From the NCBI RefSeq assembly GCF_003672135.1, contig NC_039511.1, positions 1,700,464 through 1,764,463 of the forward strand: a DNA stretch of 64,000 nucleotides. Reading direction: 5' to 3'. Every line of letters starts with the position of its first letter. Position 1 is the first letter of the stretch. This document shows positions 50,501-62,304 of this stretch, in pieces. A program made the translations under genes and the position numbers. The notes under the pieces are model-generated. The model was given only the letters and a program-made list of their open reading frames with translations. It made no database searches and was not told the origin of the DNA. This DNA is from Ooceraea biroi (taxonomy: Eukaryota > Arthropoda > Insecta > Hymenoptera > Formicidae).

Positions 50501-50978
50501 CATAAACGACGCGTTGCTGATCCGTCGAATGTTGCTGGTCCTCAGTAGTTGCGTGAGGGATCTGCACATAGTGCTGCTGCGTCTGGTGAGCCTGTTGCTG
50601 CTCTTCTTGATAATTACGTTGTTGCTCGTTTCTCTGCTGATGGAGACCCTGGTGAAGGCTTCCGGCGACCGAGTTGGAGTCGGGCGACTCTGGATCGACC
50701 TCGGCAATTCCCTCGGTAATGTGACCAGCAGTGGTAATCGTTCTCACGTGTCTTCTGGTCGTAATGACGCTCTGCGGGCTTCCGCTTGCTTGATCCTCCG
50801 TGCCGGGAACCTGCGGGGAGCTATCGTCCGCGTGATGACCCTCCCATTCCATCTTGATCTCCTGCTTCACCAGCGTCTCTTTCATCGCGTCCTGGATAAA
50901 CCGACGTGCTAATATAGTAAATGAAGAATTGACAACCTGATCCTCTCCTTCTGGCGGGAAGTTTGGCATTGCTTCCAT
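44332..50978 (-). CDS. srp: Two-zinc-finger GATA transcription factor, probable Serpent (box A-binding factor); six coding exons
   Basis: This gene encodes a nuclear DNA-binding protein that recognises WGATAR sites. The coding exons are 50419-50978, 49706-50318, 48950-49507, 47757-47882, 46843-46978 and 44332-44501. Every junction is GT-AG and the phases match, giving 2163 nt and 720 residues. Residues 110-155 are Gln-rich. The N-finger uses Cys528, 531, 549 and 552, and the C-finger Cys587, 590, 608 and 611, both with 17-residue loops. A basic tail with RKRKPK at 634-639 follows. In insects Serpent acts in blood-cell, fat-body and midgut development. Pannier and Grain are less likely because the C-finger (CANCRTSNTTLWRRNNNGEP, then KLHN-VNRPLSMKKEG) and the unusual N-finger tail (SKINGVNRPP) do not match my recollection of them. 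GATAe is the main alternative. The GATA-factor call is nearly certain. The Serpent orthology is from memory and moderately secure. Confidence 0.93.
45352..46358. mobile_element. Foldback-like non-autonomous DNA element in the last intron of the GATA gene
   Basis: The element is about 1007 bp, with ends CCCAGATAGCCAAG and, inverted, CCCAGTAAGCAAAA, each flanked by TA. Inside the left arm are four copies of a module of about 33 bp (45510-45542, 45558-45591, 45607-45639, 45657-45690) built on CAGATTGGCAGCAGAAACCG. The right arm has two copies in the opposite orientation (46143-46178, 46192-46225) plus degenerate pieces. The central 400 bp is unrelated and has no coding capacity. This architecture is typical of foldback or MITE-like elements mobilised in trans. 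The superfamily is unknown to me; a TA duplication is only suggestive. Confidence 0.75.
46843..46978 (-). CDS. srp: GATA gene coding exon 5 (residues 620-664, basic tail of the C-finger)
   Basis: The acceptor is GGAACAG before 46978, and the exon opens with VNRPLSMKKEGIQTRKRKPK, the basic extension that contacts the minor groove in GATA factors and doubles as a nuclear localisation signal. It ends at CTCG/GTGAGT, one base into the codon for residue 665. This joins perfectly to the two leading bases of the next exon. Reading through the donor gives an unrelated frame, so the splice is well supported. Confidence 0.92.
47757..47882 (-). CDS. srp: GATA gene coding exon 4 (residues 578-619, core of the C-terminal zinc finger)
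   Basis: The acceptor is GTACTGCAG before 47882 and the donor is AAC/GTGAGT at 47757; the exon is 42 codons, phase 0 on both sides. It carries all four zinc ligands of the C-finger, Cys587, 590, 608 and 611, in CANC-x17-CNAC spacing, and ends inside the conserved KLHN segment. The C-finger is the main DNA-binding module in this family. Intron 3 upstream is 1067 bp and contains a CT microsatellite on the plus strand. Confidence 0.95.
48101..48121. repeat. (TC)n microsatellite in GATA intron 3
   Basis: About ten TC units. On the coding strand it reads as a GA run. Confidence 0.93.
48950..49507 (-). CDS. srp: GATA gene coding exon 3 (residues 392-577, N-terminal zinc finger)
   Basis: The acceptor TTTACAG precedes 49507 and the donor CCG/GTAAAC ends the exon at 48950; both are phase 0 and the exon is exactly 186 codons. 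The first 135 residues are Tyr-, Ser- and Pro-rich. The finger follows: CVNC, then [20 protein letters not shown]. Its tail is SKINGVNRPPMKYPKPKQ, which lacks the Arg-Arg-Leu seen after many GATA N-fingers. Because the exon is phase 0 on both sides it could be skipped cleanly, giving a form with only the C-finger. Drosophila Serpent is known to have isoforms with one and with two fingers. Confidence 0.93.
49706..50318 (-). CDS. srp: GATA gene coding exon 2 (residues 187-391, disordered activation-type region)
   Basis: The acceptor is CCCATAAAG before 50318 and the first base completes the Arg187 codon. The next residues read YETPAPDRSEVDRIYAYSDG. The exon ends in GAG/GTGAGA at 49706, phase 0. 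The segment is rich in Pro, Ser, Thr, Ala, Gln and Tyr, includes a five-Ala run, and has no recognised fold. That is usual for the transactivation part of GATA factors. Intron 1 upstream is only 100 bp. Confidence 0.9.
50419..50978 (-). CDS. srp: GATA gene coding exon 1 (residues 1-187, N-terminal Gln-rich region)
   Basis: The exon opens with ATG at 50978-50976 (G at -3, G at +4), with an in-frame TAA 24 bases upstream. It ends at a CAG/GTAAGG donor, two bases into the codon for Arg187. Met32 (50885-50883) is an alternative start: TTTATCCAG at 50892 could serve as an acceptor just before it, and the intervening 45 bases are AT-rich. Residues 37-44 hold two adjacent psi-K-x-E sumoylation motifs (VKQE, IKME). 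Residues 113-156 are rich in Gln and His. A 5' untranslated exon is probably spliced in from further upstream, but I could not locate it. Confidence 0.85.
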
Positions 50979-50994
50979 TTCGCTAGAGTTGTTA

Positions 50995-51132
50995 TTATCT
51001 TATATTATTACATTATATTATTGTCCACTCCAGAATTAACAGTTCCGCTTAATAATTAAAAAATATCTTATCTCCAAAGTGGACGTTATATATAATATAC
51101 GTAATTGATCAGGAACTTATCGAGAAGATAAG
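50995..51132. promoter_or_regulatory. Cluster of GATA-factor sites just upstream of the GATA gene start codon
   Basis: Within about 140 bp there are AGATAA motifs at 50995-51000 (minus), 51068-51073 (minus) and 51126-51131 (plus). There is also an inverted pair, CTTATC at 51116-51121 and GATAAG at 51127-51132, separated by five bases. Inverted GATA sites are known to be bound with high affinity by two-finger GATA proteins. The position next to a GATA gene suggests autoregulation, which is an inference. It is also possible that the area is intronic, if the 5' exon lies further upstream. Confidence 0.45.
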
Positions 51133-52878
51133 TGCAGGGATCTTTCAATGAATCTTTCGTGCGGTCGAGAGTTAATTTTTTCTCGACGGCATGATGTAAA
51201 TGTTGTGATGACAGACGCGGCCGTCGTGGCCACGTGCGAAAACTCGCGCGCAAAGACAGCGAAGAATGGCGTTATCGTCGCGATAACGAGACGGTGCAAG
51301 CAAACCCGTATGTCGGATTTTCACCCGGATAACGGACGAGATCGGTGTCTAGGTCGGCGATCGTTCGGAAACTTTTGCTTTCGTACCGCAATCGGTACCT
51401 CGTATGTGGCAGTTTTTGTTCTTGTGGAAACAAGCGGAATTCTTTAAGAAAGAAATTATAGAGTTAACGATGTATATATAATTATGACAGAATTAGTAAA
51501 TATATTTAAAACCACGTTTCAACGTATACTGTTTTATCTTAATGTTCAATCACTATTAAACGATTAATCACGGTTGCCAAGAGGTTTGCAAGAATGTAGA
51601 AGAAGACAAATGGGGGACTAATGCGAAACGGATTTATGGCTGCTTTCGAGTGGCTTCCAGCAACGACGGTGGTAACAATAGAAACACTTCTTCACACCGG
51701 GACATGGATTCGTAGATATAGCTGTTTCGCGAAAACCACTAGTATTAGTCTCCAGCAGCGGAATTTTTCTTTGCTGCAAAGATTTGCAGGCTCGATTTAA
51801 AAGGTAACGATTTACAAAATCAAGATTAATAGTTGCGTTAATGACATCGTGACAAACTTCGTCTTTGAAAAGAATTGATGACAATTGAAAACCAAGTTTT
51901 GCCTCAAAAGGCTAGGTCCCTCAAGAACGTTACTCGGAAGGTTGAAGATTAACGGTCCACCGAGCCCGATTAGTCACATCTTCAGGGGAATCCTCGGGGC
52001 ACGCGACACGAGACCGTTTCGGCTCGCGAGCAAAGGCACACAGACGCGTTTGGTGAACGGGGTGCGGTGGAGGGAGGGAAAGGACCGGGGACACACCTCG
52101 TCCGTCTCAGGAAAAAATGCGAGAGGCACTGTTTGTCCTGTACGCGTCACACTTCCGCTCAGCAATGTCAAGTTTCGACTTCCGGCGCGAGAGCACGCGA
52201 CGACTCTCTTTCTTTGGCAAAGACCTCGCGCGACTTCCGCTGTATCCCGCCGACGGTGATCTCGCAATCCCGTCCGGGTAGCCCGCGATGCGTTTCGCAG
52301 CCGTCAAATCGGAGCAGCGCGGTGATGAGTCATGAGATGCACTCACACAAATCGGAGGAGTGATTCGTTACATCTCCGTGAACGGAAGGAAATTTCGATT
52401 GAGAAAAACTGATTAGCAATAATAATACTCTCTGACAATTAAAACCGATTGATGCGTTTTACAAGCGCCAACTGAATCGTTAAATATTAAATAATAACTT
52501 TATCACTCTCATGAAAAAAATTCCAGAATGTATAGAATTTTTGCAAAAATGTTTAATGCATGTTTTACAGGCTTGCAAGATCTACGATAGAAGAGGATCA
52601 AACGGACGAGTCGACAACAATTAAGTCAATGAAGCTGGAGTTGCCGCAAAGCTGCGTGTATATACTTCTCTACGTTTGTGATATCAGATTTGCGCAGGAT
52701 AAGTGAAGTCAACGATACCTCGTTCGCCGCGTGTCGCATTTGATACTAGCGTCGCGTCCTCGTACTCCGATGCACCCTGCAACCCTCGACTGCAATCTCG
52801 AACGCACTCTTGCCGACAGGCGTGACGTCTCGCGCGTAATCGCACGCACTCGCGAGCGGTCGCGGGATCAACAACGAT

Positions 52879-52899
52879 GTCGACGACGACGACGACGAT
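52879..52899. repeat. (CGA)n microsatellite
   Basis: About seven CGA units. Confidence 0.9.
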
Positions 52900-54062
52900 G
52901 ATACTCGGAGGAGACACACGGGAGAGACGCTTCACCGGCGGGAAGCGCTTTCCAACTGGCGACAGTGAGAGAGACGACTCGCCGTTGGTGTCCTACAAAG
53001 AGACGGAAGGTGGAAGGAAGGTGGTGGAATCGCGGCGAACCGCCGCTGAATTTCTACTACTTGACGCGGAACGAAGCGAGGTAAGGAGGACCGCGTCTCC
53101 CTCGCGTCGTCGCGCGGAAAACGGAAGGGCGAGAGAACGAAGAGAGGTGCTGCATATGCGCGTGGAGAAGTTGCAACAGGCAGAGCTCGGATGGACACGA
53201 GCAGGCGAGAGCGATTGGCCGGCCCCTCGCGCCTCATTGGTCAGCGGCCGCGGGATTCCTCGTGATTACTCTCTCTGTGTCGTTATTGCCGTGGGAATCG
53301 ATCGCCGGCTCTCCGTCTTCGGTCTGTGACGTGACCCGACATGAATTTCGCATATGAGACATTTTAGTGTCCTCCGCTTCCTCTGTCTGATGCTTAGATA
53401 TGTGTAGAAGTTAATATCCAAAAATTCAGATAGACTGCAGGGAAAAAAGACTTGGTGGAAAAGTTAGAAAAACTTTTTAATTATAACAGGTAGTTATATA
53501 GTTATTTAAAAATTTATTGTAATTTAATTTAATATTTAAGTTTATTTGAAATATTCTAGCATTTTATGGGATATTCTAATTATTAAAATTTTATGAGATA
53601 TTCTTCGATTGAATTTGACGTTCTCCATCAAAGATAGATGAAAATTAGATTATAATTTTATAATAATATTACAGATAGAGAGAGCCAGGTACTATTTTCT
53701 ATTATAACGTTGGATAGCGTAAAATCCGACGGACCTCCGTTACTCATAATTCCGTCCAGCTTGGTCAAATGACATAGTACGGTCCGGGGGGAAAAGGGTC
53801 GCGGAGGGGTCCGTTTGTTTGCTCGCTGATAAGCGCGACGATGTAGTCGCGATGTGGCCATGTCGCAGATAACGAGGGGTGCGAGGGAACGAGACGCGTC
53901 CTCATCGTCATCGTCGGCCATCGTTGCTATTGCCTCTCGTCGCCATTTTGTTCGCGGCGGCAACCTGACCGTAAGGGGGATGGATGATTCATCCCGCGCG
54001 ACATATTGACCAGACGAAATACGAATCGCATCGACGGATTCGCATGTAATGCGACAAAAAGT

Positions 54063-54065
<3 letters not shown>

Positions 54066-54096
<31 letters not shown>
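54066..54096. repeat. (AG)n microsatellite
   Basis: About fourteen AG units. Confidence 0.94.
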
Positions 54097-54100
<4 letters not shown>

Positions 54101-57100
54101 GCAATATCATTTTAACATTTTAAATTCGTGAAGCTTTTAGACGTCTAGTTTCGGCCTTTGCAATATTTGCATGCGATACGTCTTGAATTTTATTGGGACT
54201 ACGTCCCAATCACACTTAAATAAATTATCAAGACATTTTACGTCTCCAGAATATAAATATGTTTTATCTTGCAACGTGGTAAAAGGTTTTATTAATTTGT
54301 CGCAACGCGAAATCGCGCGGAGCAGGCCAGTTACTATGCGAGTAACGATGATACTGAACCCGCACCGATAAACGCGCGGAGTGTCTCGAAGCGGATCGGA
54401 GACGTTCGATTAAATCATAGATAATCCTCGGCGTTGCGATACGTCTGTCGGGCAATCAATCATTACCCAATCATTACCGTTCCTAAAATAGGACAAACAT
54501 GGGAGAGGAAAAAATAATAATTTTAATTACGTCGTACGAAAAACATACATGAGACGGAATCACTTCGAGATAGCGGCTGTTGCTTGCGTCACCGTGCGCC
54601 CTGATTCATTTCTGCAAACGAAACGTCACCGAAATGCCGAAATCGTCACCATTTTTGTAATCGGGAGGTGCGCACATAAAAGTAGGGCACCTAACTCACA
54701 TTCTGCGCTAAAAATAATCTTCACGCTTCCGATTCCTTCTATCTCTACGCGTCAAACGCGTCAAAGACAAAGATTTATTCAAACAACAAACAAAGGAGAC
54801 GTTCCCTTAGATTGGTATGCGGATAATTAATATAATTGATATGTAGATAAATAAATAATACACTGTTAAATCATCCCCGAGAAATCGTTCTGTCATTAAC
54901 AAACAAAATCGAGCGATTCGTGGGAGATTCCCCTCGAGCGACGTCTCTCAACTTCCTGAGGTAATAAAATGCTAAAGCGAGGGGCGATCGCGATAAAGAC
55001 GAGTCCGATACGTTCGCCGTCATAAATCCATCGATTTGGACGACCGGTGCGAGCCTCGGGTGGATTCCTGAGAGCTGCGGGGAGGTCCCCCGGGGGAAAA
55101 AAAATATTTTCTTCGCACGGTGAACCTTTGGACGCGCGGAATTGTCCGGGATGGCGTACGTGACAATTCCGCCGGTTAATTGTACGCGCGATCGCGACGA
55201 TACCGTGCAAGCGCGTTCGCTCTCGATAGAAATCAAGAGCACACGCACACGCGCACACACGTGGGTCTCCTCTCGAAGCAGTATTCCGCTGATAAGAGCT
55301 ACGAGCCGCGACAAAAGGAAGAGAAGAGATTGTACGCAATTGCAACACACCGAGAATTCGGTGGAATGGAATCTTCACTACCACTGATGTTCAAAGATAG
55401 AGACTGAGCTTTGACGAATCGAAAAAAACTAAAAACTCGAGTAGAATAGCGAAGCAGGTTTAACAATTTATCGGCTGCTTGTCATTTTGATAATGATAAT
55501 GATATCTGTGCGTTTTATTTTTTATAGTTATGGAAAATTGTTATCATAAAGTATAGTATTCTTTCGTTCGTCTTTTCGTTAAAATTTTCATTAAAATTTT
55601 ATTAAGATTTTCGTTAAAATCTTAAAATTTTCATGGCCAATAGCTGTGTGACGAGCGCGTGTGTTCATCATCGTCAATAAGAGTTATCGTCTCTCTCAAG
55701 ACAGCGATTCCAGAAATGCGTGCATGATGCGTCTTCGGTGGAACCATTAAAACCGATCGCGTTCTCCACCCTCATGACTCGGTGCCGCGGTGAGGCAACG
55801 CGACTCGGAAATGACGCGGATTAACTCCGAAATGCAATCGCGTTAAACCACCTGCACACAGGGGCTTTAACACGGGCAAAGTTTGGCGATCGTTCGATTT
55901 TACAATCGTGTTATGTCGCGAAGTCGGTAAACAGCACGCCGTCGACAAACAAGAGGCTCCGAGTGATGCACAATTGCACACGAGGACTTCTCAATGTCGC
56001 GATGACGGAATGATGAAATTTCGACGCGAGCGAGCGGGCGCGCTAATATCGCGAGTCGCCCGAATTAAAAAGTTAAACACTAAATTACAGAGCCAAAGCT
56101 ATTGTGTTAATTAATCCCATGTAGAATGTTCAAACATGAAACAGCTATTTGTTTTCACGCTATTTGTATTGCAAAATTCGTGTATACCCATCGCGATTAC
56201 GCGGTAGGTGGACGAGGCAGATAGGCCAGGTAGAGATGGGCCAGGTAGATACGCCAAGTGAAAGACGGCCAACACCGAGGGCGACGAGAAACGGAGGGAG
56301 CAACACCCGAGGAGAGAACGGAGATACCGGGGGACCGATACACACAAAGCGCGACGTGACGGCGCACATCGCCGATGGGGAGGCGCGCGAGGTGCCGCCA
56401 CGCTGTCAAAATAAACGGCACTATCGCGATTTATCTCGTTTCCCATGATAATAAGAGATAAAACTGCATCCTTACATTAGCTAGTATATCAGCTAAAATG
56501 ATAATTTCAGTCGTCGGGTCCGCCAGGAGCGCGTAGGGCCGCTCCTACTCTTCCTCGGTCGCACCGATTCGCCGACTCGCGGGACTCACCCCAGAAACGG
56601 AGACGTGAAACGGGCCGCGAGTCCCTCTCGAGGGGCGCATCGCCCCCGCGAAATCGCTGCAACCCGACGAGAAGAAACATGGCGGGGCACGCGGCCTGGA
56701 TCTGATCTCGCGAGCTCGATTTAACATGGCTTCTTCACCGGGGAGGAAGGTGTGCCGGAGGTGTGATCTGACGGCAGTGCGAAGAAATGCCAGTGGAAAT
56801 AAATCTTCCGAATTTTCGTGAGAGATCCGTGATATGGTATTATGCATACGCGCTGGAGCAAAGTTTACAGATTTACGATCGGAACGCGGTAATTCACGGA
56901 CTATGTAAAGAACGCGGATGTGTTGATTCTCGCGAGGAGATGCGCGAGACGTGAGTTCTTGCAGAATGGTGACGTCAACGGGGTTCCGTGTGCATCGGGA
57001 TTTTTGTCTCGTCGAGATCCCTCGCCGGGAAATTAACGGGTGACGAACGCTCTTCTGCGAAATTTTCGCGACGCACAGCGCGACGCGCAGCGAAAATCAA

Positions 57101-60100
57101 AGGGGATTTGCGCTATTAAGCGAGCCCGCCGAGGCCATTTTCTTTATCAGCTACGTAGAATCCCTTATCGTTGTACGTGAAAAAATGCGCGCGCGTGTGT
57201 GTAGGTGTGTGATCCGCGCGCGGGCGTGTATGCGTGAGAATCCGTATCGCCAAGAGAATCTACGCGAAAATGATGTCTTATTTTTGCACGTGACATCATG
57301 CAGTCCAAAGGCTACTGATATACGTGGTGTTCTGGAATCATCGTATACGCTGTTGGTCACATCGCTGTTTTGGCTAACGTTTTCCGACATGCTCAAAATT
57401 TCGCGTCTTATTGCGGCTCTTTCATCATTATTCATCCTTCCAACCGAGCAATTAAGATTCTCCGTTCAAATTCATTGAAGAACATGATTTTGTCGTTCAT
57501 TTTGTCTCGAGCTTAATTAGCCAAAGCCTCCTTACTCTCTACATTTTTAATTGTTTGAAACCTGCGGGTGGGTTTCAAGATTTTCAATTTTATTCCAAAT
57601 AATCTAAAGAATAAAAGGAAACGTTTGGTGATCCTTTCAAAAATATGCAAGAGTATACGCCCTTTATATGGCAATCTTCGATACGCAAAATAGAGACAGA
57701 ACGCTTGAGGAGATTCCATTAAATATGCATTTAATAAGTGATCGTGAAGATAGACTGGAATCAGTCTAAGGAATACATCAAACGCTGAAAAAAGGATTAA
57801 AAATCGAAAGAACGATAGCTAGAGGAAGACCAAGATATGAATGGAAAGGAAAAAGAAACGGCAGGTGATCGCTGACGCGCGGCCGGAAATTCCAGGCGAT
57901 CTTATCTGCGATTCTCCTCTTCCTCCTCGTTGAACGCAATGATCGCTTAAAGCCAGGACCGTCTGAGCATGTCCACTTCTTCGTTAATTGCCAGAGGGTT
58001 AACGACCTGAGGATTATGCACGTTATGGTATCGAGAAGCAAGAGAGTCCAAACGCGAAGTGTCGCCTTCGCGCGATTTCCTCGCGTTTCCGCTTTGCTCG
58101 AGAAAATTGTCCGTGAACGCGCTGGCGTAACATTCACCTTACGAAATACCGCGGCCACATGACGGACACGCTATCGTCGAGGAAAGTGATCTCCTCAATA
58201 ACATTTCGTCGGACGTACGCCCTTCTTCGTATCCAAGCACCGACGAAAAATCTCCTAATGTAACAAGCAGAGTCTCATCGCGCGAAATTAACCACGGGGA
58301 GAACGACGATAACATATGCGCAAAGTGAAACGGTGTCAACTGCGGAATCGTTTAATCATCCATTAGACTCCCTTAACTTAATTTGTCTCGTTCCTAGTTC
58401 TCGGTGTTGGATAACTTTTTAATTAACCCTTCCCGAATCGAAATTTTAGTTCTACATTGAACCTCGAATTCTTCATCCGAGGCGTTATTCAGCGTCTATT
58501 TAGCTACTACTTTAACACTAAAATATGTGCGAAATTTCCTTTTTTGCCGCTAGAGCGTCAAAGCAGGTTACGATCAAGATTATAGCCGAATAGCATCTTA
58601 ACATCTGTTTGTAGGAGTTTGAGTTTCAATGTAAGAGTTCTAGGTTCTATTTTCCTAAAAGTAGGTTCGTACGACTGCTAAAAGCATTAAAGTAGGCGCA
58701 AAATTTCGACTCGAGATTCTATATATAAAGAAACAACTTTTACGTTATTAGATCAAATCTCTTAGGTGGCGCTCGAAGAATTGCAGGAATTTAATTGCAC
58801 GGTGCAACACCCCTATTATAGAACCCCGCTAATGATGATTATTAAGGCGATATCTGGAAACGCAGTACGACATCGTCGCAACTCCGCTGAATGCTAAGAA
58901 GCCAATAAAATTTTATTACAATTTGCCATCGCCTTAGAATCCAAGCACGGGGCACGAAAATGGTGAACGCGCGCAAGTGCTTTATGGCCCAATCGGCGCG
59001 TGTTTAACGATGCCCCGCATCTCGCGCGACGATGAAGAGGAACTTTACGGCGCAATTACAACGAGATTTACAACGAGCGGGAACTGTCTCGATTTTAATG
59101 TCGACGGGATTAATGTCGCACTACGAACGCGCGCGTCCGTGCAAACAACGTATACCGCGCGTACATTGTTTTCGTCGCAAATACGTCTGCGCGTCTGCTC
59201 GTCACACGAAATGCCCGAAAAACCAGCTCGGCAGCGTATCACGAAGCGTGGACCAGCGTCCCGATTTTTCTCGGATCGCAAAACGCAAATGCAGCCGGGG
59301 GAGAAATAACGAAAAGAGTCGCTCGGCCGTCTCGCTTCTCGAAAACGAGAGACACGCGCGCCTCATCGCCATGATGATGTTTGCATTTCTGCAGCGTGGC
59401 GCGGCGGGATCGAAACTTTTTATTCCAATATTTGTTCGATCGCCCGGCCGCGAGTGGAACGCCGTCGAGACCTTGAAAAGAAGATGATTTACGTTGGGAT
59501 CGCGTTCGGAACTAAAGCCGCCTTTTCCAGACCGTCTCCGACGGCGACAGATTTTTACGGAGCCACGTCACTGGTGGATCCCTGTTAACGTGTTAATACC
59601 ACCGTACGCAATTCGTTCTTCTTAGTCGTAAATGAGATTTATACCCGCAAGATTTCGACGAACTGCACCGCGGAAAACACGCGGGGAACACTATTGTCAA
59701 AGTGATCTCTCGACATAACTTTCATTCCGCGTTTAATGGTACTTTATCGGCGCATTTAGCGATGCGGAAATGGGAAATTGCCGTGGAAAACTCTAGTCAG
59801 AGTATATTGAGAGAATATCTCCTGCATTTGATTGATAAACAAATTTTGATTTTGCCGAAACATCTCGAGATAAAAATTTAAGAGCTCTCTTCCGGTTGCA
59901 ATGGCGTTTATTAAATGGGGATTCCGAAATTTGATGAAAGAAGCGACCGCGCCGCTGTTTTCTTCTTCATGACGCATTCATCGATGTGACATTTCGCGAA
60001 AATACAGTATGTAATACTTAAATCTCGGTATTTTCGATTAGATACCAGACGATCGACAATCGAGCAAGGACGCAAAGTCGCCGACGGCACCGCGGCGCGA

Positions 60101-61785
60101 GAGTCGGCCGCGATGCGCGAGGACCAATAATTAACGTGCACGACAAACAGTATTATCGTCATTGCCTGATATTATTCCCATTATCTTATATGTACGGCGG
60201 CTATGTGCTTAATGATTAATAAAATATTATCTGCGCTCGGGAGATATCTCTCTCTTCTTGGCGACGGATAGTTTCGTGCCAGACGCCGCGAGAAGCACCG
60301 ATGTCGCGCGGTCTGCGACTCCCAAGTGATCAAACCGATCATGGGAAGGAATCATGAATCTGAAGAACCGCCACGCCGTGAATAAGTGTTTCGATCGGAG
60401 AGAATGATCCGCGCGGAATAAAAAGTTACTTGCGTTTCGCGGGAGCGAAATCGAGTCACGGAGTATTCCGGTTGTGTCAAGAATTGATGAACGATTGACG
60501 AAATTCTCGAGAATCGAGAGATCTTCAAAGTCCGGAATTCGGTGGAGATAAAATTGAATGCAGCGGTGAATAGATTTCGAGGATGACCCGAAGATCTCGA
60601 ACGTGACCCGAAAGTGGACTAAAAAGGTGCAATAAAAAGCGAAATATGCGCCTAAGTGAAGAATAGAGATGTGCTTTAATTGGACATACACGATGACTCG
60701 TTGGATTTGGTGAAATTTGTGAAAAAAATATTTTTCGCGGAAAAAGGAGTCGGAAAATGATTGAATGAAATTGCGCGCCTTGTCTGAGAATGAAGTTTCC
60801 GTTCGCCGAAGTCTTCGATTGCGAGCGTACGTCATTGGAGTAATCAGAGTTATCAATTTAATACTTGCGCTATATCGGCAGCGTTATTGTAATCGCGTTG
60901 TAATGTTCTATCTGAACAAGATCGTTCAGGATGTGTCTCGTTCTCAGCCAGACGCGAGCAGATTAATTAAAGCACTAAACTAATTAATACACCGCGGGTG
61001 GAGGCGGGCGCAGAAGTCCGCAAATATTTTCCATAGTTTGTACGTGGACTGGAAATTACGTGTACTTTAATAGGTCCACGTGCAATTCACGTTATTTTCC
61101 ACAGAGGAATTTGTTACATTAAGACATGAAGAACAAATAAATGTACGCTTCATTAACCGTATCGTCAACTGCACGCGCGCCAAAATAACTGGAATTATAA
61201 TAACAATTTAACTGTCGAAGCTAAATGTTTCTACTATTCAACAACTTCATTAACCAAGCTTGTAACTCACCCCAATATGAGGATAATTGATTTTACGAGA
61301 TCGTATAGCAACAATTAGTATTATATCGAATCATCATTCGCGACGAATCTCACCTCGCAGTGTAACGAGTTTCGAACGCACATGCGACACGTTTTCGAGT
61401 GGAAAAACAGACGTAACGGTGAACCGAGACCTTGAAAAAAAAGAGGAGCACGTCCAAAAGAAACGGTGTGAAAGAGGCAGACGGAGGGCCCTCCCTCCCC
61501 CCCTGCCGATGAGCAGAGGAAGAGAGACGGATAAATCGAACCGGTGAAGGTTCGTGTCTAGATTTCGACGTCGTGAACGGCGTCGACGAAGAAGAGGAGG
61601 AAGCGGGTCGTCTACAAAACACAAGTGTCGAAGCGGTCCGAACATAAAACACAAGTGTTCCTTTCGTGTACGCGCCGCTCGCGTTGCCACGGATGTTCGC
61701 TTTCGTTCACCGGCTCCTTGAGCGTTCGCCTCGATCGGATAAAACCGCGCGCGTGGATCAGCCAGCCGATCGACTGGATCTCAGC

Positions 61786-61801
61786 GATCGATCGATCGAT
61801 T
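61786..61801. repeat. (GATC)n microsatellite
   Basis: About four GATC units. Confidence 0.8.
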
Positions 61802-62304
61802 CTCGCGAGTGTCGGTCAAAACAGAAAATTGTCAATAATTCTAATTGTTATCGTACTTGAAGAGGTTTTCGTATTTGGATTGTTCTATTGCGTAGTCGCA
61901 GTTGCACTTGTGAATAAATAACTTTGAAAACTCGAACAGTCGACAAGACAAAAATGAAACGAATGTTACTGTGCATTCCAACTTCTCGATCAAGATCGAG
62001 ACGAAGGAAACAAACAGCTCCGTTTCAGGTTACTTCGTGCAAGTGCACAAGTGAAGGAGTGCTGCACGAGCGCTGTTAGCTCCGTGGATCCCCCACATCT
62101 CCTTCATCGCGCGACTTCGATCGATCCTAGATCGCTTGCCGATCACGCGGACAAAAAGGAAGTGGCATTCACTCAACAACGCTCGCTTTTAATTCGCTCG
62201 CTATTAATGAATTAACCTCGCCTCGCTCGTACATGCACTCGCGCGCCGGTTACTCCAGTAGCCAGTCGCCGCGCGGAAGAGAAGGATAAGAGGTCTGGAC
62301 TTAC

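Larger units (their letters stand above)
51133..62304. other. 5' flank of the GATA gene; no other gene recognised
   Basis: G+C-rich patches occur at about 51950-53330, 54900-55350, 56170-56850 and 58950-59500, alternating with AT-rich stretches. A minus-strand donor-like CTGGG/GTGAGT near 56586 could end a noncoding first exon of the GATA gene. A 209-codon minus-strand frame at 60227-60856 has no family signature. Confidence 0.5.

Noticed and set aside
50892..50936. 45-bp GT-AG stretch inside GATA exon 1
   Set aside because: It is shorter than normal introns and stays open in frame, so I kept it as coding while noting that its AG could be the acceptor of a leader intron.
54871..55384. Two overlapping minus-strand frames of about 160 codons
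   Set aside because: They overlap in different frames and also face plus-strand frames, which points to G+C composition rather than coding.
58490..58800. Possible MITE with GCGCCACC-like words
   Set aside because: The inverted words are too short and imperfect to delimit an element.
60227..60856. 209-codon minus-strand frame
   Set aside because: No domain or splice support at both ends. An acceptor-like TTTTTTAG inside it near 60620 is not enough, and a frame of this length can arise by chance in 64 kb.
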